The notes under the pieces: generated by a model | Told to the model about the DNA's origin: nothing | The model's input: only the letters and a program-made list of their open reading frames with translations | Database searches by the model: none | NCBI RefSeq assembly: GCF_902686445.1 | Contig: NC_062215.1 | Span: 28,170,750 to 28,234,749, forward strand | Origin: Sciurus carolinensis | Lineage: Eukaryota > Chordata > Mammalia > Rodentia > Sciuridae | DNA: 64,000 nt | Direction of reading: 5' to 3' | Part shown: one piece after another, positions 33,981-47,250 of the stretch | Position numbering within the stretch: position 1 is the first letter of the stretch | Layout: the number at the start of each line of letters is the position of its first letter | Program-made: the position numbers and the translations under genes

Positions 33981-36024
33981 TCTGTTTTCCAAATGCCATC
34001 TTCGACATCTTCAAAAATCCTACCCTCTTAAAGAACAAAGTTAAGAATTTAAAGAACTGACAGTTTCAGTTCAGTAGGAATTGATAGAATGTTGTGGGGT
34101 AAGGACAGGAGAAGAATCTTGTCATCTGGCTCTTTTGAATGATAAGGATGGCTGGCATTTCTTTTCTATCTCACATTAAATTCTTGTAGGGAATTAGATT
34201 GTGTCTATCTTGTCTGTCTCTGGCTATTTAAGTGTCAGAGATATGGTCACTTTTAAAAGAAAAATATATCTATGATATTGCGATGTTCCAGAAACCTTGG
34301 CAAGAGGCTGTTACCTTAATGGATTGGGTTCATTGAGGTTCCTGAACAATTGGGTATGAGCATATGAAGTGTGCTTCTAGTAGAGAGCCAGGCAGGCCAT
34401 TGAGGAGCCTGTGAAATGGAGATCTTGGCAACCTGAGCATTCTCCTTGAAATAGACTGGTTTCAGAGCTCTGGGATCTGTTTTTCACAGATTTCTTTTAT
34501 TTTTTTTCTCTCAATCTCTCATCCATCTGTCTGTCTATCAATCATCATCATCATCTATTTATCTATCTTTAGCATGCTTTCTCTCCTCTCTTTTCTCTTC
34601 TCTCCCTGGCAGCAAGGCATATAATTTTCAATTCTCTGCTTTCTAGTTTAGCAGCAGTAAGTGGTGTGTGTCCATTATTCAAATACTAAGAAAGAAATAA
34701 AACCAATCCCCGGTCAGTATAAAAAGACTGACTTTTCAGATTGCATCTTGAGAATTCTTTCACTGGCCACTAGTTTAAAAATTTCTGAAATTGCCATTCA
34801 TTTAAAATTTCTTAATATCACAATAAGCGGAATTGCAATTATACGACACATTAAGAGATATTTACTACTGAAAAGATCTCTGAAAATACAATAGAAAGAA
34901 TAAGTAAGCCTCTCACACCCCAGAAAATGTTGAAGAGGTATGTGTTTTTGTGTGTGTGTACGTTGCCTTAAAAATAAACATTTCAAATATGCTTTTAACT
35001 GAGATGCAAAGCCAGTACAGAAAACTGTACATATCATAGATACACAAATGAGTGACCGATCATGAAGTCAATATTTCTTGGAACACCTCACAGATTAAGA
35101 ATTAAGGTGTTTCTAACATCTGAGAAAGCTCACTGTATTCTCCTCCAACCTCAGCCTCTGCCTTCGGTGCACTAACAATCGCAGATTTCCTGTGTCCCAT
35201 ATGAACTTCAGTTTCTGTAAAAGTTGGTCTTTCTTCTGACTCATCTTTACTCCTGGTGCACAGGCTTAGTGTTCTGAGTCCAATTTTTAGCCACTTATCT
35301 TCATGGTTCTGTGCACAACTTGGTTCAAATTCCCAGCTGCTCAGTTACCTCTTAGAATGTGCATATTTCCATGGGAAAAGTGGCTTATTCTCTGGGTTTT
35401 CTTGACGACGAAATCTTCATCCAGTCCTTCCTCAAGACTCCAGTGCTTTTGAGCAGATTTTTAAATTCAGATTTTCTAGTTGTGTTCTGTGGGCAGCTGG
35501 GCCCTAGGTACTTCCTCCATTGTCACTGTGGGCAGGAGTCCCTCTCACTAAGCATCTGTACCTCACAAAGCTATTAGAAGGATAGGAGACTTGTGTATGT
35601 GGGGATAGGAAATAGGTTTAGAAAGGTTAAGCAATTTCCCTGATATTACAAACCTCGTAAATGATGTCTTTTTCTGTTGCTCTATACATGTGACTTTAAT
35701 TTGCCTCTGAAAAGCACATTTAAGAGTTTGGAAACACCCCTGCCTCTACTCAATTGCATGGGAAATCTACATCTTATCATAGTCCCTTGGTGCTTTATAC
35801 ATAAAACCTCTTTGAATGTGACTCAGCAATAATAATCCATTATCAAAATTTTTTTGCACTAAGAAACCTTTAATTTCAGAAGAGCCCTTTGATAATAGAA
35901 ATTTTCAAGCACCCTTTACTTCAGCTGAGGGAATGATGTCTTAGAGAAAATGAAACATTGTTCCAAGTCTTTTCCCCCAAAGAGGAGAATAGATTCAAAT
36001 TGGTGTCTTGTTGGATACTGTGAG
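33981..36024. other. No gene recognised; pyrimidine-rich TCTA/TC patch at 34490-34610
   Basis: A degenerate tract of TCTG/TCTA/TCA repeats followed by TC-rich DNA is the only structured feature. Confidence 0.4.
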
Positions 36025-36225
36025 TTCTCCAGCTGCAGTATCTGAGTTTAAACCCAACTCTACTGCTTACTGGCCATGTGACTGCACATCCTGGTTCCCG
36101 AGTCACACAGTCAAGGCAGACATCCCCAGTCTCATCAAGGTGAGGTGAGATTAAATGAATGCACCGAAAACATCAACAAGGTGTCTACTGCATAGGCAGA
36201 ACTTATTAGATACCTGTTACGGATT
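36025..36225 (+). mobile_element. MIR SINE
   Basis: 'tatctgagtttaaacccaac tctactgcttactggccatg tgac' is the MIR core ('gggttcgaatcccggctctgccacttactagctgtgtgac' class), followed by 'gaggtgagattaaatgaatg' and 'tctactgcataggcagaact'. Diverged sense copy. Confidence 0.55.
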
Positions 36226-36290
36226 TAATTTTCTGGTGCACGGAAATCACTGCTTCTCAATGTCCATGTAACTGTTCTACTATTAAAAGC

Positions 36291-36298
36291 AATCTTTG
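36291..36298 (+). repeat. TSD of B1-dID SINE (partner 36515-36522)
   Basis: 'aatctttg' precedes the SINE and is repeated right after its A tail at 36515-36522. Confidence 0.7.
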
Positions 36299-36514
36299 TG
36301 CTGGCCATGGTGGTGCACAGTTGTCATCCCAGGGGCTTGGGAGGCTGAGACAAGAGGACCTAGAATTCAAAACCAGACTCAGCAATAACAAGGTGCTACA
36401 CAACTCAGTGATACACACTCTCTAAATAAAAATATAAAATACAGCTGGGGATAAGGTTCAATGGTCGAGTGACCCTGAGTTGAAGCCCCAGTACTAAAAA
36501 AAAAAAAAAAAAAA
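36299..36514 (+). mobile_element. B1-dID dimeric SINE with long A tail
   Basis: The B1 half is 'ctggccatggtggtgcacag', then an ID half 'agctggggataaggttcaat ... gaagccccagtac', then about 20 A's (36496-36515). An 8-bp TSD flanks it. The pure long tail suggests a fairly recent insertion. Confidence 0.88.
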
Positions 36515-36559
36515 AATCTTTGAATAGTATTTTCAAGTAACCAAGTAGATATGAATGAA

Positions 36560-36765
36560 GGACATGGAGTCGATGGTTTGTTAAAAGATCTTGCTCTGCC
36601 CTTTGCTAGCTGTGTGACCTTAGAGATTTCCTTCTCTGAACCTCAGATTTATCATCTAGAAAATATTAGGAAAGATTGTAACAACACCATAGGATTTAGG
36701 CAAATATTAAATGAGATAGTGCAGAGAAAACAGTACAGAGTATGGAAAGAGTAAATCCTCAACCA
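36560..36765 (+). mobile_element. MIR SINE
   Basis: 'ttgctctgccctttgctagc tgtgtgacct', 'ttctctgaacctcagattta tcatctagaaaat' and 'aaatattaaatgagatagtg' follow the MIR core and 3' part in sense. The ID-bearing SINE lies 45 bp upstream. Confidence 0.62.
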
Positions 36766-39296
36766 AGGTAAGTATTGTAATTCAAGTCTTGACTGGTATA
36801 TGAGTTGGAGATACACTTTTCCTGTCACATTAACATCTGTTAAAGAAAGAAAGCCCACACCTTATTATTGTTGATGTGGAACACTTCATCTGATATTTTA
36901 GAATCACAAAATTAATAGCATGAGGAATGGAATGGATATGCCATACTTAAATATTTTTCTTTGGCCATATATTGAATAAATTATACTTGCATTTTTCTTT
37001 ACAAGGTATAATTCATTTGTGGTAAGCATGGAATTAGAGTCTTTGTAGTGAAGCTGTTCCTCTATTGCTCCGCAGCTAAACTTGCATATGGTTCTTTATA
37101 TGGCAAGAGAACTGTGACTTCGTACTTAGGCCACAGTCAGAGAAATTTAACAAAGACTTCCACTGGGGACAGAGGTGGTGGGTGGAACTTCTCCTTGTGT
37201 TCTTCTCAACTGAACTGCTGTTTAATTGATTCCAAAATCAATTTTCAATTAGTGTGGTGGTTTGGCATTTCATATTAACTGTTAAAAATGTGAGGAATGA
37301 TAAACAGAGAAGTATGTGACTTAGTAATTACTTTTGCCTATGTCAAAAATACAATGGAAGCTAAAATTTAGACAGGGACTCTGTGACCCTTGCAGTGAGG
37401 CCAGACACGGAGGATTGGGGTGCATTCTTGGATAGAGGCATGGATGTCAGCGGCAGCCCTGAGAGACACTGGTTCCCTACAATCATTGTCCTCCATTTCT
37501 GAGCATCAGAACACCTAACATGCAGTGTCCTGTTTTTAACCCCAAATAACCTTGAGGAAAAGGGGGAAAATGATTTCAAATGAACAATGAAGAACCTAGT
37601 TCTAATTTGTAAAATATAAAAGGGCAGCCGTGTCTTTCAGAACACCCTTCCTACTCTGTATCACAGAATAGAGATCCCAACACATACCTAGAAAGCAGAG
37701 TAAATATCCACCTCTCTTTCACAAAGAGCTACCCTTGTTCACATATTCATGCACCAGACTATCCAGTACTCCCAATTCTGAAAACCTCCTAATGCTGTTG
37801 TGTTTTGTGTGCTTGTTCTCAGTCAGTCATACTTCAGGTCAGCGAGGGCCAAGGGAGTTTGAGGGGAGCCAAGATCACAAAAACTCTTCCTCAGGGCGTC
37901 TTTAATCATAAGTAGATGGGCTTAGTCCTGACTGGCTGATGAAGAGTTAAAAAAAATTACTAATATTTAGGATGTATATATGTATTTGTGCATGTATACA
38001 ATATTTATATGCATTTTTAGGAAACGCATATGCAGATATACAAACACACACATACCCTTTAAACGGATAAACTGTAGGAAAGTTTCTTATATTCTTTTTA
38101 ACATGCTTTCTTATCTTTCTGAGATTTTTGCTCATCCAAGCAGATAAAAATTGTGAGCACGTATGTCTCACAGCACATTTGGGACCATTAGGAACAGGCT
38201 TAAATAAACATAGACAGAGTCTCTTTTTGAAAGAATGGTTGATTCCCTATATTCTGTTACTAAGAAAGAAACACCCAAGATCTGACTTAGCAATGGCTAA
38301 TCATTGTGAATGAATGATTGAGTAAAAGAATGAACGTGATCTTTTGGATTGGTTGGATCCAGACAGCTGTCCTTCACCACTTGTACCCAGAAGACTATAA
38401 ACATATTTTGTTTCTCATTTGTGGGGGATATACATACACATACAAATATATAATGTATATACATATAATAATGTAAATATATAATGTGTATATATATATA
38501 TTTGGACGTATATATATATGGTCTGTTAGCTTTCTACCCTATCTGAAAACTCTTACTTCACAAAAATGAACAATAAACAAAAGGCTTTTGAGTTAAGTAA
38601 GAAAACATCAGCACAATGGATATCAGTCAGGGATTCTTCCTGGGGCAACACTGTTTTTATGCTTCTCTCCAATATGTTGAGCAAACATATTTGGGAATGG
38701 CTAGACTACCAATGAGATGGCTAATTGAGGAGAGTCTTGAGAGCTCTATTAAAGGTCTGTAAAAACTTGATCTCTTTTAATGAAGATATCTACAAATGAA
38801 GATATGAGATGGTGTGCTTATGGCACAAGAGGAAAGTGGTCTCATGGATCTACACACACATATTTAATGTGTTGCTGGACCACAGCAGTTTGCTATATCA
38901 TTGTTGAAAACAACACAGTTTCATATAGTTTCAGCCTTGCCAGAGGATGTCATGTTTCAGACCTACTATAGGAAAACTTATTAGGAGGCCTGTTGCTTTC
39001 AACATTTTAATTTTAATCCTTACAAAATTATTCGAATTACAAATCAGGATGCTCATGTATCTTCAGATGAGAGAGCTGAAGTTCAGAGAATCGTCTTGGC
39101 TTGCCCACTGAGGCACAGTTGCTCATCTGCATCGCCAGCAGTCAAGCAGACAGGCACAGGAAACAGAGATTCCTCTTTTTTGTTGTCGTTCTTCTGCCAT
39201 ACAAATTTTGACAGTGGGAAGATGTCATGCTGGTCCACTTGGGGAAACATAGAATGACTCTTCATACCACTTGGATGGGTAGTGTTATTTATTTAC
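36766..39296. other. No gene recognised; AT-alternating tract at 38428-38521
   Basis: The tract is dominated by ATAT/TATATACA steps and could form unusual DNA structure. A diverged MIR-like patch may lie at about 39000-39110. The remaining DNA has no supported feature. Confidence 0.42.
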
Positions 39297-39372
39297 TTTT
39301 TGAATAGTATTGGGGATAAAACGTAGGGCCTCATGCATGCTAGGCAAACACTTTCCCATTGAGCTTATTAAA
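39297..39372 (-). mobile_element. ID-like SINE fragment, antisense
   Basis: 'tattggggataaaacgtagg gcctcatgcatgctaggcaa acactttcccattgagctt' is the reverse of an ID/tRNA-like SINE body. The B1 half is absent, so this is either a monomer or a truncated dimer. Confidence 0.5.
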
Positions 39373-39859
39373 GTGACCCGACTCATCTTGGAAGGGAACC
39401 TGCAAACCACACACACTGCAGGATTCCCAGAGTCAGCCTTTTTGACCAGTAGCCACTCTGAATATTCAAATTGCACGTACTCATGGAAAGCATTTCTCAC
39501 TATAGTTGCTGACTGTTCCTTCTAAGTGGAGAAACTTAACAAGGAGATAATAGCCCCACGGGTGAAAAAGTCCTAAAATGAAATACCCTAAGGCATGTGA
39601 ATTTTTATTACACTAAATTAAAAACATACCGTCTACTACAATACACCAATAAGCCAAGGAGAAGGGAGCAAAAGAAATGCTAAGCAAATACTTTTATTAA
39701 GAAAATAGCTTTTATAGGTTCTATAATGTTCATAACATTCATAAATGGTTATTGTAGAAATTTGCATAATAAAGAAAAAGCCTGCAAAATTGCATGAAGC
39801 ACAACCAAAACACTAGCTAGATAGAAATAACTATTGTTTTAATATTTCTAATATCTTCT
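39373..39859. other. No gene recognised
   Basis: No supported feature. Confidence 0.35.
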
Positions 39860-41240
39860 GGTAATTTTTCATAAACCCAAGATCATAGTTTAGGTATCAT
39901 TTTGTATTTTTGCTTGTTTAAATGATAAATATAAATTAAGAATTTTTCCTTTCATTGCACATTTCTCTTAAGAAACGTTTTGAACATTTACCTATTAATG
40001 TACTCCATTATAGAACAATGCAAATAAACCAATTTCTTATTATTAGTCATCTGGTTGTTTCTAATATTTCATGAAATTAATACTATGATAAGTAGTTTTC
40101 TGTATAGTTGTTAGCAGAGGAATTGTTGTCAGCAGGTTGTAAAGACTTCTTTAAAAGGTTTGTGCCTCCTATCAGATGCAACTTTCCCAGGTCTTCTGAA
40201 TCACTGTATGAGAATCCTGCTAACCTTCAGTCTTTCAATATTAGTCATCAGCACTAAATGTATGTTGCCTTTGGTAAAATAACAGGTGGAAATTCTACCT
40301 GATGTCTTAATGCTTTACACTTGCTTGACATTATAATTTGTTATCATGTGTATTTGTCTTAGTGGCTAATTTTGACTTCTCCTTTGGAGAATGTAACTTC
40401 TTTTGCTCACTTTTTTTTCTAATAGTGATATTTATCTTTTTATATTGGTTACAGTAACTCTATATATTTAGGACTAATCCTCCCTGAGTTATCATCATAT
40501 TGAAAACATTTTCTCCAGTTGTTTGTTTATCCTATTTTATTTGTCTTGTGAATAATATGTACGAAAGCATGGTTTTCTCACTTGTTTCAAATTTTAAAAA
40601 ACTCTTCTTTATAATGAGACTCATACACACATGAATGCATGAATATCCAGAGAAGTATAAAAATGTTGAAATCCATTAGCATCTGATTTTAAAAATGATT
40701 TATACTTAATGATTATTTTGAATAATGATTGTTTTGAATTCAATCAGCTGTGCAAAGTGTGAGGTGGGACATTTGATTTTGTTTTTCCTCCAGCATTTTA
40801 TGATTTATAACTCTGAAAATGTGTAATATGTGTAGTATCTATGTAGTACCACTCTTATTGCATACAATTTGAAGTCTTTTGCTTTTCTGGTACATTCCTC
40901 TCTTTATTGTTCAAACACCTAAATTCTATTTTGATTGTTTTATAACGCGTTCAAATACCTAACAAGTCACTGCTCATTCTGCCTTATAGTCATTCTATAT
41001 CAAAGCACTCAATAATTTTGACATCAATAATATTGACATCAACAAAATAAAAATTAAATTAGGTTTTTCAAGGACCACTTGAGATTTTGATTGTATTGAT
41101 ATTAAAGTTATAGATGTATCTGAAGAGATTCACTATCCTTAAAATATTGCAACTTTCCATACACTATCATAGAATACTTAGTTATGAAAATATTATTTAT
41201 GCCCCTTGGTAAAAATGTAGTTTCTTTGGATTTATATATA
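39860..41240 (-). mobile_element. Ancient L1 ORF2 3' region, antisense
   Basis: Read in reverse, blocks follow the ORF2 C-terminal to thumb order of old L1: 'tggttgtttctaatatttca', 'ctctatatatttaggactaa tcc' with 'aaaacattttctccagttgt ttgtttatcc', then 'tttgattgtattgatattaa agttatagatgtatctgaag' and 'tattgcaactttccatacac'. Heavily decayed, no coding capacity. Confidence 0.58.
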
Positions 41241-42539
41241 TATTTTTTGTGACTTTTGTCAATGGGAATTAATAGCTTTGTGATCAGCTACTCATCTGTT
41301 CAACAAGTGTTTATCAATCCCCTATGTGATAAGTACCTGCATAACAATTGGTGACCGAGGAATAACGGAAATGCCAGATAGACAGATAGACAGCAATTGT
41401 AGGCTTTAACAATCGCTGAAAAGGAAATAGTGTTGTGATAAGAAAACAAGGATCCAGATCCACTTTCAGGATAATTAAGACTGAAAGGATGGTACAGGTC
41501 AGATCACAAAGGTCTTAGAAGCCATACTGAGGGTTGATATTCATTCTAAAATCAGAGGGAATCTGTGCTATTTTCAAGGAGATTTTTAATATGAAACATT
41601 TTGTACTTACTGTAAACAAACATATAAAGTAAAAATGAAAAAAAAAATCTCAAGGCTTTTCCACCACTGCCTGATTACCCAGGTTCTAAGTGAGGACACC
41701 CATTAACTTTTATCTTTTTATTAACACAAGGAATGGTTCTTTTCCCTTCCACACTACATTTCAGTGTCCATATGTATTTTTATCCTTTCAGCTGGACAGG
41801 AAGTTCCAGGCAGGCTGCTTGCTGAGGCCCTCTTGTTGATCCTCCCACACTTGGCTCAATGCCTTACTTCTGTTAACAAATTATATTGAAATAGTGTTTG
41901 ATGAAAAGAAACATCTTTTAGGATGATTCTTGACTTGAACATTGAATAAAATACAAAGGAAAGGATCTGAGAGTTGCAGTTGTACTTTATATTTATGAGC
42001 ATTGGTTTTTTATTTGAAAAGTAGAAGAAACCAGCAAAACACATAAAAATGGAAATATCTTCTTTGGACTAAGGTCTACAGGGGTTGCAATACGATCTCA
42101 TTGGACCTAGTTCATGGCTGCTGTGCATCTCCTTCTCTGTGATGTACCCGCAGTGCACATAGGTTTCTCAGTGGGGTTGCCCTTTGATGTTAAGAAACCA
42201 GTATCATTCATCCTTCTTCCCTTCACATGAAGAAATTGTGATGCTGGCAGGTGCAGAAGACCAATTGTTGTGATGTTGATCATAGCAGTCACCAAAACAA
42301 TTTCTCTCCTGAAATTTGATAAAGCTTGCCTCCGTTTCTGTCAATTTTCTAAATTTTCTGAGCTTTGAACAAGATCTATTAATTTGCTTTATACTCAATG
42401 TATCTTCTTCTTAATGTTATTAAATTGATGATTTTTATTTAATTTAAATGTACCATTATCATCTAACAGCATGAGAATTGTGAGAGATTAAGAGGTGTCC
42501 TAACTCAAGTGCAATAGTTGCTGCAATGCAACCTAGTTC
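41241..42539. other. Possible ancient repeat at 41295-41590; otherwise nothing
   Basis: 'ttcaacaagtgtttatcaat cccctatgtgataagtacct' followed by 'cagatagacagatagacagc aat' and 'gtgttgtgataagaaaaca' resembles a widespread old mammalian repeat that starts 'caacaaatatttattgagcacctactatgtgcc'. I cannot name it with confidence. The rest is unremarkable. Confidence 0.35.
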
Positions 42540-45000
42540 TAATGGCTTTGTTGACATGTAATGGATGCACAGTAAATTACACGATTAAAGCATACAACTT
42601 GGTGTATTAATCTGCATATATATTTGTGAAATAATCACCAAAGAAAAAATAATGAATATGTGCATCACTCCAAAAATATCCTTGTATCCCATTTAATGCC
42701 TCTCTCCTTCTTCCCCTTTCCTAATCAACCCCTGTTCTGCTTTCTGTCACTATAGATCAGTTGACAATTTGTTGAATTTTGTATGAATGAATCTTTACAT
42801 GCAATATACTATGACTTTTTAATCTGAAAACTTTTCTCAGAATAATTCCTTTGAGACTAATTTGTGTAGTAACATTATCAACTCGATTCATTTTTATTGC
42901 TGGCCAGAATGCATTGTGTGACCATATCAAAATATGTTAATATATTCACCTACTCATGCACGGTTGAGTTCTTTCCAAGTTTTGACTTTCACAAGTTTTG
43001 CATGTGAGTCTACACAAACTTGTGTGGATAATACCAAGGAGTAGAAGAGTTGGATCTCATGGTACAATCATATTTAATTTTTTCAGAAACTGCCAAATTA
43101 TTTTTCCAATGGTTGTTTCCTTTTTGTTCTGAACATGAGTGCATTAGAATTCCAGTTATATTACATCTGCCCTATCATTTGTTATGATTCAGTTTTACTT
43201 TTAACCATTTTCATGGCTGAGCAGTACTATCTCAACATATTTTTAATTTGTATTTTCCCAATAATTAATGATAATAAGTCTTTTTGTGTGCTTATTTTCC
43301 ATCCACATAACTTCTATTATATGGGTTATCTGTTTTCTTATTATTATAGTTTTTGAGAGTGCATTAAATATTCAGAATACACAGCATCTAATATCAGATG
43401 TGATTTACAAATGCTTTCTTCAAATCTAGGACTTATATTTTAATTATTATAATAACCTCTGAAATAACAGAAGTTTTTAATTTTAATGAAGTCCAGTATA
43501 TCAATATTTTATTTACTGGGGAATGCTTTATTGTGTCATAGCTAAGATATCATATTAATATTATATTTTCTGATCCATGAAATATGTCTCTCTCTTTACT
43601 ATGGTCTTTTGTAAAAATTTTATTTAGCAATATTTTCTAGGTTTCAGTCTAAAAAAGTCTTGCATTTATTTTGTCAGATTTGTGTACAATATTTCATGTA
43701 TTTTGATTCTTTTATTTGCATTAAGTAGCAATTTATATTGTCCACTGTTAGTATTTGGAAATACACCTTACATAGTGACCTTACATTCTGCATTTTGTTG
43801 AACTTCCTTATAAGAAGCTTTTCTGTAGAGTCCATTGAATTTTCTATATAGCTTATCATATCATCAATGAATAAAAACTAAACTACTTATTCTTTTTACT
43901 ATCTTTTTCAGTATAGATGCATTATATGTTATTTTTGTGCTTATTGCACTGGCTAGACTTCTCATACACTGGTGAACAGAAGTGGACAGAAGTGGAGGAA
44001 ATGAACATCTTTCCCTTTTTTTCTGATTTGAGAAGAAAATCAATAAGGCTTTCCCATTAAAAATGATGTTACCTATAATCATAACTTCTACTAACTGACT
44101 TTTAAATGTTAAACCAACCATGCATCCTTACTGTAATTAATTTCACTCAGTCTTGATAGTCTTCTCTTTTATATATTGTTGAATTTACTTTGCTAAAATT
44201 TTTTGTAAGAATTGTCGCATATGTTCATGAACCATATTGGTTTGTACTTTTCTTTTCATATTATGTTTTTATCTTGTTTTGGCAGTAGGGTGAAGCTGGT
44301 CTCAGAAAAAAGAGTTTGTAAGTACTATCTTACCTCTCACCTTGATTTTCTGAAAGAGGTTGTTTAAAATTAGCGTTGTATTGTCCTGAAATGTAGGTTA
44401 GACTTTGCCAGTGAAGCTATTTTGGTTTGGTGATTTTGTTGTTGTGTTTATTGGGAGGGTTTTTTGTTTTGTTTTGTTTTCTTTCATTTTGTTTTGTTTT
44501 ACTACAAATTTAACTTGTTTAATAAATAGAGAATTGCTAAATTCCATTCGTTGGCGTGAACCAGTTTATTTTGGTAGTCTACGTATTGCAACACATCTGC
44601 CTTTTTGCCTAAGTTTTTGTGTTCTTTTTCACAAGACTGTCCATTCCTTTCTTATGTTGTTCTTTTAATGTCTACAAAAAATGCAAGGAGTTATTGATAC
44701 ATATTCCTACAATTAGTAACTTGTATGTTCCTTTCTTTTTTTTTTTTTCCTGATGAGTTTGGCCCTGGGATTTCACAAACTTTATTTTTATTGATCTCAT
44801 CAAATATATCACTTTGGTTCATTGATTTTATCTTTTGTTTTTCTTTTTTATAACATTTATTTCATCCATAAACTTCTCCCCTAAATTCTTCTGCTTGTTT
44901 TGGGTTTCATTTGCTCTCACTTTAAAGGAGGAAACTGAGGTCATTGATTTCATTCTGCCTTCTACTGACATGATATTCGATAAAATAAGATTTGATTAAT
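42540..45000 (-). mobile_element. Ancient L1 (L1M-type), antisense, long remnant
   Basis: Extended collinear reverse similarity to old L1: the 3' UTR ('catacaacttggtgtattaa ... cacca'), 'gaaactgccaaattattttt ccaatggttg', 'atgctttcttcaaatctagg', 'gaagtccagtatatcaatat tttattta', 'tgcactggctagacttctca tacactggtgaacagaagtgg' and 'gccagtgaagctattttggt ttggtg'. It covers roughly the 3' UTR through reverse transcriptase. A 59-bp squirrel L1 insertion lies just at its right end. Confidence 0.7.
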
Positions 45001-45015
45001 CAGAAAATTTTAAAA

Positions 45016-45074
45016 AATAATAATTTATTTTGATTCATTGTAAACAAATGGGTACAACTTGTTTCTCTGGTAAA
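45016..45074 (-). mobile_element. Tiny (59-bp) L1 3' end insertion with TSD
   Basis: 'ttattttgattcattgtaaa caaatgggtacaacttgttt ctctggta' is the reversed squirrel L1 terminus. It is flanked by 'cagaaaattttaaaa' (45001-45015) and 'cagaaaatcttaaaa' (45075-45089), one mismatch apart. An extreme 5' truncation. Confidence 0.72.
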
Positions 45075-45089
45075 CAGAAAATCTTAAAA

Positions 45090-46869
45090 GTAGAAAGGAA
45101 AAAAAAAAAAAGAACATCTCATTTACAGAGTACCAAAACAACTATGATGGCATATAATGCAAGAAAGAAAAAAATAATAAAATAAAGAATATATACTGTA
45201 AGATAGAAAAGAACAACATTGGTAAAACTACATTTATAAAAATGGAAACAAATAGTGACTTTTTTAATACACACAAAGCTCATTTGTTATCAACAGACAT
45301 TTTTTGATGTATAACAAATGTCCTGCAAATAAAAATATTATTATGCCAGATGGAAATTTCACATTTTCACATATATTTGTCTTCTTGAGGTTGGCCAACT
45401 CTTCAATGATGCTCTGTCTATGTATTTTCTGTATTTATTCTCTCTGCATTTAATTTTGGAAAATTTGTATTGTCACATCTTCAAGTTCACTAATATTTTC
45501 TTCTGTGATATTTAATGTCATTAACCCACTTATAGTATTTTTCATCTCAGAAATTATAATTTTTTTCTCTAAAACTTTGGGGTCTTTTTTATATCTTCTG
45601 TGTCTCTATTAAAATTTTTAGTTTTTCTTCTAGCTTCTGAGACATATAAAAGCTAACCAACTATTAAAGTTAGTGGATTTTAACTTCATCATCTGATTTC
45701 TGAGTCAGTATTGATTGATTCCTCTTCCTCTTTATGGGTCATATTTTACTGCTTTTCTGCATGCCTTTGCTCACCTTTTAATTAAGTAACATTGTAGATT
45801 TCACTTTATTTGAAATTAGACATTTTTGCATTCCTAAAAGTATTTTTGAAATCATTTTGACCTTTGCAGCTCTTGCTAAAACTTTATTAAATGGGTTCAG
45901 AGCAGCATTGATGTTGAGTAAATTTTGTCCCATTGGGAACAGATTTTCCAGAATACTCTAACTGGCGCCCAGTGAATTGTGAGTTTCTACTCTGCTATTT
46001 GGGATCAGAAACTGATTGCAACTCTGTGTACCCCAGACACTGTTTCCTCTTATGCTGTGAAGTGGCTCACTCTTACAACTTGGGAAGTTCCCTCACATGC
46101 ATGCATGGATTAGCACCCAGGTGAACATGTCAGGAAGGTCCTTTGGAAGTGACCACAGCTCTCTCTTTTCAGACTTCTCTGTCTGATATGTTCTTGCTGT
46201 CTGAAGAGTTGGATGTAACAAGAGAGATCAACACCTTCCTTTGTAAGGATAATACTTCCATATTAAATTCTAGAAAAGCAAATGAACATCTGGAAAGAGT
46301 AAGATCTGTAAAAAATAGGTCAATTCTATATGTGCAATGCTGCTCAAGAAGAAGCCAAATGTCACCAAATATAATTTACAAAATAGTAGCACAATTCTGT
46401 AAAAGTCACTTGAGCTTGTTTTAAGAAAAATAATCATTCAACACAGTCAAGACTGCTAAATAGTAGTATATATAGTTTTATTGTACATTTTGTTTAGTAA
46501 TAATCCTATACTCTGTGAAGGCCTGAGAGAAGAGTTTGGGATGAGAATATTAGAGAGATTAAAGTGAAGATCTTTAAGTTCCACAGCTGCTTTTATTGTT
46601 CAAGATTGTGTTGATGATCAAGGCATAGTAAAAACTTCAAAGACAATCACAGAAAACTTAGCCATCTCTAATCTTTGAGAAATAAAACAACTATATCAGT
46701 TTTACCTTAAGTAATTATGAAAGAGATTCTATGAATGACTGTAGATCATATTTTCCTTGAAATAATAATAATAATAATAGGAAATGTCAACAGATTGTAA
46801 AAGTGTAAATTAGGACAAATCCTGTGAAATAAACATTTTGACAGTATGTAATTCAAACCAATATTAATG
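45090..46869. other. No gene recognised; possibly old L1 5'-part remnants at 45380-45920
   Basis: 'ctaatattttcttctgtgat atttaatgtcattaaccc' and 'atttttcatctcagaaatta taattttt' weakly resemble reversed 5' parts of ancient L1. An (AAT)n run is at 46763-46779. No gene is supported. Confidence 0.35.
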
Positions 46870-47250
46870 CTTTGATTTGTCAATTCTCAGTCTGGGAATC
46901 TTTCCTGAGGAAACACACTGAAATGAAGAAAAATCTTTATGCCAAACATGTTTGTTGTAACAACATTGGTTTTTAATTGTAAAAATTCAAAGACAACTCT
47001 TTGCCCTAAGTTATGGCAATGGTTAAATTAATTGACTTATCTAGTGATCTGAGTATAATATAACCATCGAAATGTTTTAAAAGACCATGCAGTCACTTCG
47101 AGAATGCTTACAAAATAATATTAGGTCAGTTAAGAAGGATAATATATACTCTAATACATTTTTTAAAAAGCAAACACAGATAACAATGTTCCAGCAACTC
47201 AATATATTAATGATATCCATCTTTGAAGGAAAATGGAATTGTAGAAAGTG
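46870..47250 (+). mobile_element. Ancient L1 3' region remnant, sense
   Basis: 'ctgggaatctttcctgagga aacac', 'atctttatgccaaacatgtt tgttgtaacaacattggttt ttaattg' and 'ggcaatggttaaattaatt' follow the order of the old L1 3' region (also seen, less clearly, at 8650). Confidence 0.45.

Noticed and set aside
33583..34038. 151-codon minus-strand open frame
   Set aside because: It overlaps a probable MIR/L2-type remnant, and a hydrophobic patch alone is not evidence of a protein.
38428..38521. AT-alternating tract as a replication origin or cruciform element
   Set aside because: Simple AT/TATA repeats of this kind are common in mammalian intergenic DNA; nothing specific supports a function.
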